A stretch of DNA of 64,000 bases from Bradyrhizobium sp. RD5-C2 (GCF_019972155.1 NZ_BOVL01000059.1:218624-282623), one strand, 5' to 3'. Positions 51,343 to 60,248 are shown, counted from the first letter of the stretch. Notes: generated from the sequence alone by a model not told the origin. Numbers and translations are program-made.

Positions 51343-52614
51343 TCAGGCGGCGATGCGCACTGGCAGCGTCTCGTAGCCCTTGATGAAGCTGGAATACACC
51401 CGCTGCGGCTCCTCCACCACCTCGATCGTGTCGAAGCGCTTGAGGATCTCCTCCCAGATGATCTTGAGCTGCAGCTCGGCGAGACGCAGGCCGACGCAGC
51501 GGTGGATGCCGAAGCCGAACGAGATGTGGGTGCGCGGCCGGGCGCGGTCGATCAGGAACTCGTAGGGCTTCTCGATCGCCTCTTCGTCGCGGTTGCCCGA
51601 GACGTACCACATCACGACCTTGTCGCCCTTCTTGATCTGGCGGCCGCGGAACTCGAAGTCGGCGAGCGCGGTGCGCCGCATATGGGCCAGCGGCGTCTGC
51701 CAGCGGATCACCTCGGGCACGAAACTGTCGATCAGCGCCGGATTCTCCTTAAGCTTGCGGTACTGCTCCGGATGCTTGCTGAGCGCGTAGATGCTGCCGG
51801 ATAGCGTGTTGCGGGTGGTGTCGTTGCCGCCGACGATCAACAGGATCAAATTGCCGAGGAAATTCTTCGGATCCATGTTCCGCGTGGCGTCGCTGTGCGC
51901 CATCATCGAGAGCAGGTCGCTCTTCGGCGGCTGGTCGGCGCGCTCCTTCCACAGCCTTGCGAAATAGGTCGCGCATTCCATCAGTTCGGCCTGTCGCTCG
52001 TCCTCGGTAGCGACGAGGCCGCCGGCGCCGGGCAGGGTGGTCGCAACATCGGACCAGCGGGTCAGCTTGCGGCGGTCTTCCCACGGGAAGTCGAACAGCA
52101 CCGCGAGCATCTGCGTGGTCAGCTCGATCGAGACCTTGTCGACCCAGTCGAACACCTCGCCGCGCGGCAGGTTGTCGAGGCACTCGGTCGAGCGGTTGCG
52201 GATATTGGTCGCGAGCTCGTCAAGGTGCGTCGGCGTGAACATCGGCGCCACGGTCTTGCGCTGCGCCGAATGGCGCGGCTGGTCCATCGCGATGAAGCTT
52301 TCGCGGCGCAGGTCCGGCGGCACGTCGCGGATAGTGATGCCGCCGAGCGAGGCGGCCGAGGAGAACACCGAATGGTTGGTCTCGATGTCCATGATGTCGT
52401 TGTAGCGGGTGATCGACCAGTACGGACCGAACATCGAATCCTTGCAGTAATGCACCGGATCCTCGCGGCGCAGCCGGTCGAAATACGGCCAGAAGGTATC
52501 GGTCTTGAACAGCTCGGGATGGCCGGGATCGTAGTCCGCGAGCGGAAGCGTGTTGGCGCGTTCGCGTGCGGCATCCAGATTGGTGTCGTCGACCAGATCG
52601 ATGGTCCCGTGCAT
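51343..52614 (-). CDS. Cytochrome P450, CYP153-like (paralogue)
   Basis: A 423-residue P450 closely similar to the downstream one throughout (for example FIAMDQPRHSAQRKTVAPMF versus FIAMDQPKHAHQRKTVSPMF, each 20 residues). Heme Cys373 lies in FGFGIHRCVGLRLAE; GGNDTTRN and VPEVIRW are intact. GAGGAG precedes the ATG at 52614. The two arose by tandem duplication and differ most in the N-terminus and between residues 200 and 235, near the substrate channel of P450s, so they may differ in chain-length preference. Confidence 0.9.
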   Translation of the reverse strand: MHGTIDLVDDTNLDAARERANTLPLADYDPGHPELFKTDTFWPYFDRLRREDPVHYCKDSMFGPYWSITRYNDIMDIETNHSVFSSAASLGGITIRDVPPDLRRESFIAMDQPRHSAQRKTVAPMFTPTHLDELATNIRNRSTECLDNLPRGEVFDWVDKVSIELTTQMLAVLFDFPWEDRRKLTRWSDVATTLPGAGGLVATEDERQAELMECATYFARLWKERADQPPKSDLLSMMAHSDATRNMDPKNFLGNLILLIVGGNDTTRNTLSGSIYALSKHPEQYRKLKENPALIDSFVPEVIRWQTPLAHMRRTALADFEFRGRQIKKGDKVVMWYVSGNRDEEAIEKPYEFLIDRARPRTHISFGFGIHRCVGLRLAELQLKIIWEEILKRFDTIEVVEEPQRVYSSFIKGYETLPVRIAA

Positions 52615-52816
52615 GAGCGGCTCCTCAACCGTTTCGCGACCGGGGCATTGCCGGCGCGGCATGTTTTACCGAATTACATTCTCATTCCGCAGTTTGCGCA
52701 AGGGCTCTCAACGCGCATTTGGCCGCATTGATGTCAGGCCAAAGCGGCCGAATCCGGGCTTTTCCCGCGATGGACGGGCGGGGCGGCGGCCAACGCCGTT
52801 TGAAACGGCGTTTGAT

Positions 52817-53200
52817 TTAATCGGCCGGTGCGGGCGCCGTCTGTTGGCTGGCGGGCTTTTCGCAGGGGTAGGTGTCCTGCATGCCCCAGAGCAGCAGGAG
52901 CGCGACCGCCACCTCGCCTTTCGCGGTCCGCTTGTCGGCCGACTTGAGCATGATCTCTTCGGTTTGTTCGCTGGTCAGCGCGAGGTCGCCCGGCATGCAG
53001 AACAGCAATCGGCCGCCATGCCGTGTCAGCCAGGCATTGGAAGCCATCAGGCCGCCCCTCACGCCGTCCAGGTACATATGATTAAAGATGCGAAAGTTCT
53101 CATTCTTCGGATTGCGATAGGAATCCAGCCGCACATCGACGGCAGCGGCGGGAGCTGCGGTCAGCGCCAAAGAGCACGCCGACAATATCCATTTGATCAT
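52817..53200 (-). CDS. Small secreted protein, Rap1a/Tai-like
   Basis: A 127-residue protein with a signal peptide (MIKWILSACSLALTAAPAAA, residues 1-20). The mature part has YLDGVRGGLMASNAWL, LLFCMPGD and, at the end, LLLWGMQDTYPCEKP: the GxxxG/N, FC-P and YPC marks of Rap1a/Tai-type domains, first known as T6SS immunity proteins but widespread outside such loci. No effector gene is next to it, so an immunity role is not supported here. AAGGAA lies before the ATG at 53200. Confidence 0.7.
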   Translation of the reverse strand: MIKWILSACSLALTAAPAAAVDVRLDSYRNPKNENFRIFNHMYLDGVRGGLMASNAWLTRHGGRLLFCMPGDLALTSEQTEEIMLKSADKRTAKGEVAVALLLLWGMQDTYPCEKPASQQTAPAPAD

Positions 53201-53481
53201 CGCTGGGATTTCCTTGCTCCTGCGGCGGCCTTTCTGCCGTTCGGCCTGTCGGTTAAGTCGGCAAATTGCCGCTTTGGGTTCGAAGCTCGTGACCCGGGGG
53301 CGGGAAAGGGGCGGCAGTTCGGCTGGCGGCCGATCTCCAGCAGTCCCGTTAAGGCAACGCCAACCGCAACCGGCCAAATCCGGCGCCCGCGCACTCGACC
53401 TCCTGTGAAACCTGGATCACACTCGCAGCGACAAACCTGTGCTTTTGATGCGCAGAGATTGTCCCGTCCTGGAGCTACCCC

Positions 53482-54639
53482 GTGAACGACATGAGCTGGA
53501 CCCCGCCGGGGCCGCCGCAGCTGCCCCCGCAACCGGTTCCGCCGCCGATGCCGGTGGCGTTTTCAGGGAGCCGGAACGAGTTCTTCCGCTTGGTCGCGCG
53601 CGGCGCAGGGCTCGAACTCGTCACGCTCGGCTTCTACCGGTTCTGGCTCACCACCGACATCCGCCGTCACCTCTGGTCGAACACCCTGATCGACGGCGAT
53701 GGGCCGGAATATACCGGCCGCGGCAAGGAGCTCATGATCGGCTTTCTGGTCGCGCTGGCGATCCTGATGCCGATCTATCTCGGATACTTCCTGATCGGCA
53801 TCGAGGCCGAGCATCTCAAGGCGTTCGCCTCGTTGCCGCTGGTTGCCTTCTTCTATCTGTTCGGCCAGTTCGCGATCTATCGCGCGCGGCGCTATCGGCT
53901 GACCCGCACGGTGTGGCGGGGCGTCCGCTTCTGGATGAGCGGCTCGGGCTGGATCTACGCGCTGAAGGCCTCGCTATGGGGCCTGCTGGTCGTGATCACG
54001 CTCGGCCTCGCGTTGCCATGGCGCGAGGCGGCGCTCGAGCGCTACAAGATGCGGCATTCCTATTACGGCGATCTTCAAGGCTCGTTCGAGGGCCGCGGCT
54101 GGGATTTCTTCAAGCGCGGCTGGTGGCTCTGGCCCCTGATGCCGTTCGCACTCGTCACCGTGTTCGGTCCGTTCGCCTATGCCGCGTTCAAGGCGATCGA
54201 GTGGCGCTGGTGGCTGTCGGGCATTCGCTTCGGCGAGGTCAGGCTGGAATCCACCATGCGCCGCAGCGCGCTGATCGGGCTGTACTGGAAGGTGATCGGC
54301 TGGGCCATGCTGCTCGGCACGCTGTTCTCGGCCTATCTCGCGCTCTGCATCTTCCTGGCCGCCAGCATCAACGGCTCCTCGATCGCGGACTTCTTTAGGA
54401 CCGAGGCGTTTGCCAGGAGCATTCCCCTGATGGTCCTGCCCGGCATCGGCTATCTTGCCCTTGCGCTCGCGATGAATGTGGTGATGCGGGTCTATCTGAT
54501 GCGCGATCTCTGGGTCCGGGTGCTGTCGTCGACCATCGTGCACAACATCGAGGCGGCGGCCAACGTCACCGCGCGCGGCGAGCTCGCCAATGCGCTCGGC
54601 GAAGGCTTTGCCGACGGCCTCGACGTCGCGGGATTCTAG
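53482..54639 (+). CDS. DUF898 (YjgN-family) membrane protein
   Basis: A 385-residue membrane protein with a Pro-rich N-terminus. VAFSGSRNEFFRLVARGAGLELVTLGFYRFW (in part) is the DUF898 opening block, repeated in changed form in the second half (SYYGDLQGSFEGRGWDFFKRGWW, in part), so the protein looks internally duplicated; about eight to ten hydrophobic helices. GTG at 53482 is the start: GGAG at 53471-53474 is 7 bases upstream; an ATG at 53491 is possible. The M48 peptidase gene begins 4 bases after its stop. Confidence 0.85.
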   Translation: MNDMSWTPPGPPQLPPQPVPPPMPVAFSGSRNEFFRLVARGAGLELVTLGFYRFWLTTDIRRHLWSNTLIDGDGPEYTGRGKELMIGFLVALAILMPIYLGYFLIGIEAEHLKAFASLPLVAFFYLFGQFAIYRARRYRLTRTVWRGVRFWMSGSGWIYALKASLWGLLVVITLGLALPWREAALERYKMRHSYYGDLQGSFEGRGWDFFKRGWWLWPLMPFALVTVFGPFAYAAFKAIEWRWWLSGIRFGEVRLESTMRRSALIGLYWKVIGWAMLLGTLFSAYLALCIFLAASINGSSIADFFRTEAFARSIPLMVLPGIGYLALALAMNVVMRVYLMRDLWVRVLSSTIVHNIEAAANVTARGELANALGEGFADGLDVAGF

Positions 54640-54643
54640 CGCC

Positions 54644-55768
54644 ATGGAAACCGATGTCAGCCAGGCCAATTCGGCGGCGCCGCCGGTCCCGGGCGCGGTG
54701 TTCTTCGACGGTGCATCGAGCCGCCGGCGTTTCGTCGCGCTCAAACTCTCCGATGCGCTGGACATCAGGGAAGACGGCAAGCTGCTCGCGCGCTGGGTGT
54801 TTGCCGACATCCGCCGCTCCGACAGCCCGTCCGGTCTGTTGCGGCTGAGCTGCCTGACTGCACCCAGTCTGGCGCGGCTCGAAATCCGCGACGCGCAGCT
54901 GATGGCGGCGCTGGTCGCGCGCTGCGACAGGCTCGAGCAGGATCTGCCGAACCGCAAGGGCGTCGCCGGCATCGTCGGCTGGTCGCTCGCGGCCGCAGTC
55001 TCGATCGTGCTGGTGGTGCTGTTCGGCGTGCCGCTCGCTGCCGAGCGGCTGACGCCGCTGGTGCCTGATTCCTTCGAACGCCGTCTCGGCGACGTCGCGG
55101 AGGCGCAGGTCAAGGTGGTGTTCGACGGCAAGCCGTGCAGCAACGTGGCAGGACAAGCGGCATTCGAGAAGCTGGTCGGCAAGCTGCGGGAGACCGCGGG
55201 CCTCGACAATTCGGTGCAGTCGGGCGTGCTGGCGACCTCGGTGCCGAACGCCTTCGCGCTGCCGGGCGGCAAGGTCTATCTGTTCGAGGGGCTATTGGAG
55301 AAGGCCGAGAACCCCGACGAGATCGCCGGCGTGCTGGCGCACGAGCTCGGCCATCTCCGCCATCGCGACAGCATGCGCGAACTGATCCACAATGGCGGCA
55401 CCTCGTTCCTGATCGGGCTCTTGTTCGGCGACATCACCGGGTCCGGCGCGCTGGTGTTCGCCTCGCGCTCGCTGGTGACGTCGTCCTATTCGCGCGACGC
55501 CGAGACCAATGCCGACACCTTTGCGATCGAAACCATGCACAAGCTCGGCCGTCCGGCGAAGCCGACGGGTGAACTGATGTTCCGCGTCACCGGCAAGGAG
55601 GGCGGCAAGGGGCTCTCGCTGGTCTCCAGCCATCCGCTGACCGAGGACCGCCTCGCACGCATGGACAAGGCCGATGCCGCCGGCCCGGCCAACGGCCAGC
55701 CGCTGCTGTCATCAGCCGAATGGCAGGCGCTGAAGAGCATCTGCGGATCGGGCAAGGGCAAGGTGTGA
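54644..55768 (+). CDS. M48-family zinc metallopeptidase, membrane-anchored
   Basis: A 374-residue protein. Residues 1-100 form an N-terminal region with one membrane helix (about 106-130: GVAGIVGWSLAAAVSIVLVVLFG in part) and the catalytic domain follows, with HELGH at residues 233-237 and the third zinc ligand Glu in SRDAETNADTFA. M48 enzymes (HtpX, BepA, Oma1 relatives) degrade misfolded membrane or envelope proteins. The gene begins 4 bases after the DUF898 gene, a pairing common in proteobacteria, suggesting an envelope quality-control role. Confidence 0.88.
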   Translation: METDVSQANSAAPPVPGAVFFDGASSRRRFVALKLSDALDIREDGKLLARWVFADIRRSDSPSGLLRLSCLTAPSLARLEIRDAQLMAALVARCDRLEQDLPNRKGVAGIVGWSLAAAVSIVLVVLFGVPLAAERLTPLVPDSFERRLGDVAEAQVKVVFDGKPCSNVAGQAAFEKLVGKLRETAGLDNSVQSGVLATSVPNAFALPGGKVYLFEGLLEKAENPDEIAGVLAHELGHLRHRDSMRELIHNGGTSFLIGLLFGDITGSGALVFASRSLVTSSYSRDAETNADTFAIETMHKLGRPAKPTGELMFRVTGKEGGKGLSLVSSHPLTEDRLARMDKADAAGPANGQPLLSSAEWQALKSICGSGKGKV

Positions 55769-55814
55769 AGCCAACGATTTTCGGAATTGGGATTTCGAGA
55801 CTGGAGCAATTCCC

Positions 55815-56060
55815 ATGCCGCGTAACGACGGATACTGGTTTCCCGCCAAGCGCTACGGCTGGGGCTGGGGACCTCCGAACAACTGGCAGGGCTGGTCGGT
55901 TCTGGCAGGATTCGTGGCGCTGGTCGCGGTCGGCGGCGCTGTGAACCTGCCGCAGTCTCCGGCGCGCTTCATCACCTATGTGGCTGTGCTCAGCATGTTG
56001 CTCTTCGCGGTGTGCTGGTGGAAAGGCGAGCCGCCGCGCTGGCGCTGGGGCGGCGACTGA
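55815..56060 (+). CDS. Small two-helix membrane protein, Trp-rich
   Basis: An 81-residue protein. Two hydrophobic helices (about residues 27-45 and 51-67) are flanked by Trp/Gly/Arg-rich ends (WGWGPPNNWQGW and PPRWRWGGD). GGAG lies 8 bases upstream of the ATG. No family name is known to me. It follows the M48 gene by 46 bases on the same strand and may be cotranscribed. Confidence 0.72.
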   Translation: MPRNDGYWFPAKRYGWGWGPPNNWQGWSVLAGFVALVAVGGAVNLPQSPARFITYVAVLSMLLFAVCWWKGEPPRWRWGGD

Positions 56061-56075
56061 CCCATTTTCCAACCG

Positions 56076-57224
56076 CTACTTCACCAGCCTGAACTTGCCG
56101 CCCTCGACCTTGATCAGGAACGCCGACCGCTCGTCATAGCCATTGTGGTCGGTCGGGCTCATCGTCGAGAGGCCGTTGTTCAGGTAGACGTCCTTGCCGC
56201 GCTCGAGCTCGTCGCGCAGCGCGGCGCGGAATTCCGCCGTGCCGGGCTTGGCTGTCTTCAGCGCGCTTGCCGCGGCGCGCTTGAACAGCGTGACGGCGTC
56301 CCACAGATGGGCACCGAAGATGTTCGGCTTTTGCCCGTTGACCTTCTCGTAGGACGACACGAACTCGTCGCGCGCCTGGCGGAACGGATCGCCCGCCGGC
56401 AGATCGTCGGCGATCGTGAAAGCCTCGCCGGTGAAGATTGCGCCCTCGACATTGGCGCCGCCGAGCTTGATGAACTCCTCCGACGCAACGCCGTGGGTCT
56501 GGAAGATCTTGCCGGCGTAGCCGCGGCTGCGCAGCGCCTCCTGCGGCAGCACGGCAGGCGTGCCGGCGGACGCGATAAACACGGCCTCCGGGTTGGTCGC
56601 GATCACCTTCAGCGCCTGGCCCATCGCACTGGTGTCGGCGCGCGCATAGACCTCATGCGTCGTGACGGTGAGGCCGAGCGTGGGGGCCAGCCGCGACACC
56701 TCATTGTAGTAGCCTTCGCCATAGCCGTCAGACACGCCGATATAGCCGAGGGTCTTGATGCCGGATTTGGCGATGTATTTCAGGATCGCCGCCGCCATCA
56801 GGTCGTCATTGGGGACCACCTTGAACGCCCAGCGGCGGCGCTCGTCCATCGGCCGCACGATCGCGGTCGCGGCCGCGAGCGAGATGATCGGCGTCTTGGA
56901 TTCGAAGGCGACGTCGAGCATCGGCATGGTCACGGGTGTCAGCGAGGAGCCGATCAGGATGTCGACGCCGTCCTGGATCACGAGGCGGCGGGCATTCTGC
57001 GTGCCCTTGGTCGGATCGGATTCGTCGTCGAGCGCGATATAGACCACCTTCTCGCCGCCGATCTCCTTCGGCAGCGCAGCGATGGTGCGCATCTGCGGCT
57101 GGCCGAGCGCCGAGCCCGGCCCGGATCCGGACACCACGACGCCGACCTTGATGTCGGCACGCGCGTCCGGCGCAACCAGCAGCGCGCCCGCGAGTACCCA
57201 GAGTCCGGCCATGGCCAGCTTCAT
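56076..57224 (-). CDS. Branched-chain amino acid-type ABC substrate-binding protein, orphan
   Basis: A 382-residue periplasmic protein with a signal peptide (residues 1-23, DARA-D) and a Peripla_BP_6 (LivK-like) fold: DIKVGVVVSGSGPGSALGQP, LDDESDPTKGTQNARRLVIQ and YIGVSDGYGEGYYNEV. Such proteins deliver amino acids, amides or aromatic acids to a Liv-type permease. None of the four permease/ATPase genes is nearby, so it must work with a complex encoded elsewhere or as a sensor. It is convergent with the small Trp-rich gene. Confidence 0.9.
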   Translation of the reverse strand: MKLAMAGLWVLAGALLVAPDARADIKVGVVVSGSGPGSALGQPQMRTIAALPKEIGGEKVVYIALDDESDPTKGTQNARRLVIQDGVDILIGSSLTPVTMPMLDVAFESKTPIISLAAATAIVRPMDERRRWAFKVVPNDDLMAAAILKYIAKSGIKTLGYIGVSDGYGEGYYNEVSRLAPTLGLTVTTHEVYARADTSAMGQALKVIATNPEAVFIASAGTPAVLPQEALRSRGYAGKIFQTHGVASEEFIKLGGANVEGAIFTGEAFTIADDLPAGDPFRQARDEFVSSYEKVNGQKPNIFGAHLWDAVTLFKRAAASALKTAKPGTAEFRAALRDELERGKDVYLNNGLSTMSPTDHNGYDERSAFLIKVEGGKFRLVK

Positions 57225-57320
57225 TGCAATTCCTCCCAGCAGGTTCTTTTTGTGTCAGTGCGGCCGATGATAGCCGACCGGCGTCCGGTTTCGCATCATA
57301 TTGATTCCGCCTGCTGCGTC

Positions 57321-57340
57321 TGTCCCCCTGATTGGGGACA
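57321..57340. repeat. 7-6-7 inverted repeat
   Basis: TGTCCCC and GGGGACA flank 6 bases, 97 bp upstream of the orphan binding-protein gene start. Possible operator or simple hairpin. The rest of the region 57225-57519 shows nothing I can name. Confidence 0.4.
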
Positions 57341-57519
57341 TCCGGGCGGCGCCTTGGAAGGGCGCGTGCCGCCAGGCCCGGATGGCCGCGCCACCAGCGG
57401 CTGCGGCGCACTTCTGAACCTCGCGTTTACCAATCCCGTAAAGGTCGCGGGAACCAGTTTCCCTAATCGGGCGGCAACGTCCTCCTGTTAATGAAGAGCG
57501 GGAAAAGGGAGTACGAACC

Positions 57520-57636
57520 ATGTTCAGCATTGTTCGGATCCTCGTCTTGATCGCATCTCGGCATGCGGGATCCGTGGTTGCAGGCGTGCAGTTGGACGGC
57601 GCGCGCTCGTCGCAAGCGGTGCACGTCCATGATTGA
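57520..57636 (+). CDS. Very short ORF (38 aa) coupled to the next gene
   Basis: ATG at 57520 with the strong ribosome site GGGAG 8 bases upstream opens a 38-codon frame (MFSIVRILVLIASRHAGS...) that ends at TGA 57634-57636, overlapping the first 8 bases of the next frame. Its first 12 residues are hydrophobic, like the start of a membrane or leader peptide. Either a small peptide gene or a translational leader for the next gene. Not a known leader sequence. Confidence 0.45.
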   Translation: MFSIVRILVLIASRHAGSVVAGVQLDGARSSQAVHVHD

Positions 57637-57841
57637 GCATCATCAAATCGCGGCGGAGCACGCGCGCGCCATCTGCGAAGAGATCGGCGAGCGGCTGCGC
57701 TACGTGCTGCGCGGCGATTACGCCGATTTGCCGCCAAAGCTGCGCCAACTCGTCAACGAGCTCGCTCTGCAGGATTGCGAGGCGCCGTCGCTGGTGCCGG
57801 CAATGGCGGAGATGATTCGGCCGCTGGTCGCCGCAGCCTAG
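57629..57841 (+). CDS. Small hypothetical protein
   Basis: A 70-residue, acidic, helical protein (IEHHQIAAEHARAICEEIGE, LPPKLRQLVNELALQDCEAPS, ending MIRPLVAAA). The start codon lies inside the end of the preceding short ORF, so translation is probably coupled. No Cys pairs, signal peptide or membrane segment. Function unknown. The frame is open further upstream, but without the pattern of a coding region. It is convergent with lspA, 9 bases between stops. Confidence 0.6.
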   Translation: MIEHHQIAAEHARAICEEIGERLRYVLRGDYADLPPKLRQLVNELALQDCEAPSLVPAMAEMIRPLVAAA

Positions 57842-57850
57842 GATTTCAGC

Positions 57851-58363
57851 CTAGCTGTCGCCGAGGCCTGCTGCCTCTGCCTTGGGCGCTTCCGGCGGCG
57901 GCAGCAGCATAGCAAGCAAAATGAGCGCGATTCCCAAATCGATTGAAACGTCGGCGACGTTGAAGATCCAGACAAATCGAAGTTTCGAGGCATCGAACAG
58001 ATCGACGACGGCACCCAATCGAAGACGGTCGATCGCATTTCCGGCGGCGCCGGCGCCGATCAAGGCGAATCCGAAGGCGTTGATGGTCGTGGTCGATCGC
58101 CACAGGATCAATCCAAGCAGGGCCGCCGCTGCGGCAAGGCCGACGGACGCAAGCACCCACCGCGACAACGCACCGTAGTCGGGAACGAGACCGAAAGCGT
58201 TGCTGCGATTGAACATGAGGGTGAGATCAACGGGGCCGCGCAGCTTGACGGTGGCGCCGGTTTCCAGCGATCGAAGGGCCCAATGCTTGGTCAGCTGATC
58301 CAGCGCCAGCATCGCAAGCGCGGCGCAGAACGCGGTGATGCGCGAGCTTCGATATCTTCTCAC
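57851..58363 (-). CDS. lspA: Lipoprotein signal peptidase II
   Basis: About 170 residues with four membrane helices. DQLTKHW in the first helix, NRSNAFGL, GAAGNAIDRLRLGAVVDLFD and FNVADVSIDLG are the LspA signatures; the catalytic Asp pair lies in the last two. It cleaves the signal peptide from lipid-modified prolipoproteins. The start is unsettled: a GTG at 58363 gives a normal-length protein, while TTG at 58405 has a GGGGG stretch close upstream. It is not beside ileS, its usual neighbour, so this may be a second copy. Confidence 0.88.
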   Translation of the reverse strand: MRRYRSSRITAFCAALAMLALDQLTKHWALRSLETGATVKLRGPVDLTLMFNRSNAFGLVPDYGALSRWVLASVGLAAAAALLGLILWRSTTTINAFGFALIGAGAAGNAIDRLRLGAVVDLFDASKLRFVWIFNVADVSIDLGIALILLAMLLPPPEAPKAEAAGLGDS

Positions 58364-58413
58364 GAAACCGTCTCTCGCTCCGCTGCCGTCCACGCCGGGC
58401 AACAACCCCCAGC

Positions 58414-58445
58414 GTCACACCATAGTGTGACGGGCCGTAACGGCC
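58414..58445. promoter_or_regulatory. Two adjoining palindromes upstream of lspA
   Basis: GTCACAC, CATA, GTGTGAC (58414-58431) is a perfect 7-4-7 repeat; GGCCGT, A, ACGGCC (58433-58445) follows. Both lie just upstream of lspA and may be operator sites; the binding protein is unknown. Confidence 0.5.
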
Positions 58446-58506
58446 AATATCTCCGACCGGTCCTGCTCAAGCTATCTTGCTGACTGTATCCTGCGGGCGA
58501 TCACAG

Positions 58507-59001
58507 CTACTCGAATCGAAAGGCATCTTTCGCGGGATAACCCAAATTCACACCAATCTTCCAGGCGCCATCTATCTTGCTCAACAAATAGGTCCCGCCT
58601 GATCTGTTAAGCTCGCTACCGTCCGACTTGTAACGCACGTATGTACCACCTGTGATGGCATGCGTAGGGCCAAGGAGCTTCACTCCGAAATCAATCCACT
58701 CCGTCTTTGCATATCCCTGCTTGACCGCCGCTTCGCGATACTTCTTGTACCAATCCATCGCTTCATCCCTCGTCGAAAAGGCGGTGAAGCCCTGCGATCC
58801 TGCTATGACGAAGGGAATGCTGATGTCTTGTGCCACTGCAGCCATGTCGCCGCGGCTGTACGTCTCAAAATATTCATGCATCAGCTTGTCGATTGCGTTC
58901 CTCTCAGTGGCTGGATCAGTCGACTGAGCTCGCGCAGCAATCGGGATCGATATCAGCAATGCGGCAATTGCGAGTGTGATTTTCTCTACTAACGACGTCA
59001 T
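58507..59001 (-). CDS. Secreted SnoaL/NTF2-like protein
   Basis: A 164-residue protein with a signal peptide (residues 1-25, AARA-Q). The mature part is a cone-shaped alpha/beta fold of the NTF2 type: ERNAIDKLMHEYFETYSRGD, AGSQGFTAFSTRDEAMDWY and WKIGVNLGYPAKDAF. No active-site pattern is clear. Base composition is lower in GC than its neighbours and close to 50% in places, which hints at acquisition. Single gene. Confidence 0.75.
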   Translation of the reverse strand: MTSLVEKITLAIAALLISIPIAARAQSTDPATERNAIDKLMHEYFETYSRGDMAAVAQDISIPFVIAGSQGFTAFSTRDEAMDWYKKYREAAVKQGYAKTEWIDFGVKLLGPTHAITGGTYVRYKSDGSELNRSGGTYLLSKIDGAWKIGVNLGYPAKDAFRFE

Positions 59002-59178
59002 GCCGTAGCCCTTTCCAAGGCGGCCGCGTTGATCAGAGGTACGTGAATAGCACGACTTGCCGGCTCAAAATCCAAGGTTATAAGGCCGACGATGCCTGGA
59101 TGATTTGTTTCCGGCAATTCTCGACTACCGCTTCTAAGTAAGCTCAAACCGGGGAGCGCGGTTCTTCGAGCGTTCGCG

Positions 59179-60171
59179 TCACACGTTCTTCGCGACCTTG
59201 CGCGTTCGGGTCGCGCCGGCGCCGGCGATCGCCGGCTTGATATTCCACACCGCGCGCACGGCTGCGAAGGCGTGGGCGATCACCGGCTCCTGGCGGCGGG
59301 CGGCGAGGCAGGCGAAAGAGAGATCGCAGCTGAGTTTCACTTTGTCGGAGACCACGAACTGATGCGGGCGCGCCATCCGCGGCGCCAGCACGCTGTCGCG
59401 CGCGAGGGCGAGGCAGAGGCCGGATTCGACGAAGTCGATCATCGCCTCTTCCTGATCGGTGTAGCCGACCCGCTTCGGCAAGGCGCCGAGCGGACGGAAG
59501 ATGTCGTCGAGCAGCCGGCGGTGGCCGGAATGCGGCGGTGTCGCGAGCCAGGGCAGTTCGGCGAGCTCGGCCCAGCCCTTGCCGATCACCCGGTCCCGCC
59601 AGCCGATCGGCGCGATCACGCGGTAGTGGTAGCTGAGCAGCGGCGCCAGCTGGTAGCGGCCGTCGGCGATGGTCCGTTCGGTGAAGCTCTGATGGAGCTG
59701 CTCCGGCGGCGTGGCGTCGACATAGTAGCCGACGTCGAGCTCGCCGCGGCCGACCTGCGCCAGCACGTCGTCGCTGACGCCATGGCGCAGAAACACTTCG
59801 GTGCGCTGCGAGGACATCGCAAGGCTGCGCACGAACGGCCCGAGCCGGGTGAATTCGGGGTCGAGGATGGTGCCGACGCGCAGCGTGCCGCGCTGCGCCT
59901 CGTTCAGCGAGTCCGCCATCGCCTTGAAGTCGGATGCCGCGGCCACCGCCCGGTGCGCCAGCGGCAGCAGCGCCGCGCCCGCCTCGGTCAGCGTGAAGCC
60001 GCTGGGTGTGCGGTTGAACAGCAGCAAGCCGGTGCTTTCCTCCAGCGCCTTCAGTTGCAGGCTGACCGCCGGCTGGGTCAGTTTCAGCATCGCTGCAGCG
60101 CGCGATACAGTGCCCTCACGGGCAACCGTGATGAAGCAACGCAAGGCCTGGGTACGGGGAAGCTCGGTCAT
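59179..60171 (-). CDS. LysR family transcriptional regulator
   Basis: A 330-residue LysR protein. HTH: ALRCFITVAREGTVSRAAAM, LKLTQPAVSLQLKALEESTG. Effector domain opens GTLRVGTILDPEF and has GELDVGYYVD. A basic C-terminal tail (ATRTRKVAKNV) extends past the usual end. The next upstream gene, 77 bp away on the same strand, is a MerR-ATPase fusion, so the usual divergent target is absent. Targets unknown. Confidence 0.9.
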   Translation of the reverse strand: MTELPRTQALRCFITVAREGTVSRAAAMLKLTQPAVSLQLKALEESTGLLLFNRTPSGFTLTEAGAALLPLAHRAVAAASDFKAMADSLNEAQRGTLRVGTILDPEFTRLGPFVRSLAMSSQRTEVFLRHGVSDDVLAQVGRGELDVGYYVDATPPEQLHQSFTERTIADGRYQLAPLLSYHYRVIAPIGWRDRVIGKGWAELAELPWLATPPHSGHRRLLDDIFRPLGALPKRVGYTDQEEAMIDFVESGLCLALARDSVLAPRMARPHQFVVSDKVKLSCDLSFACLAARRQEPVIAHAFAAVRAVWNIKPAIAGAGATRTRKVAKNV

Positions 60172-60248
60172 TGTGTGAGCTTATAGCACACATTTCCTGC
60201 CGCGCATCCGACCTTGTCGCGTGATTATAATACAACCAATGCGAGAAA

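Noticed and set aside
52817..53200. Type VI immunity gene
   Set aside because: The Rap1a/Tai-like domain alone is not enough; no effector, VgrG or Hcp gene is near.
57456..57480. GGAAC element resembling a sigma-EcfG (general stress) promoter
   Set aside because: The -10-like partner (CGTT at 16-17 bases) is not present, so I do not call a promoter.
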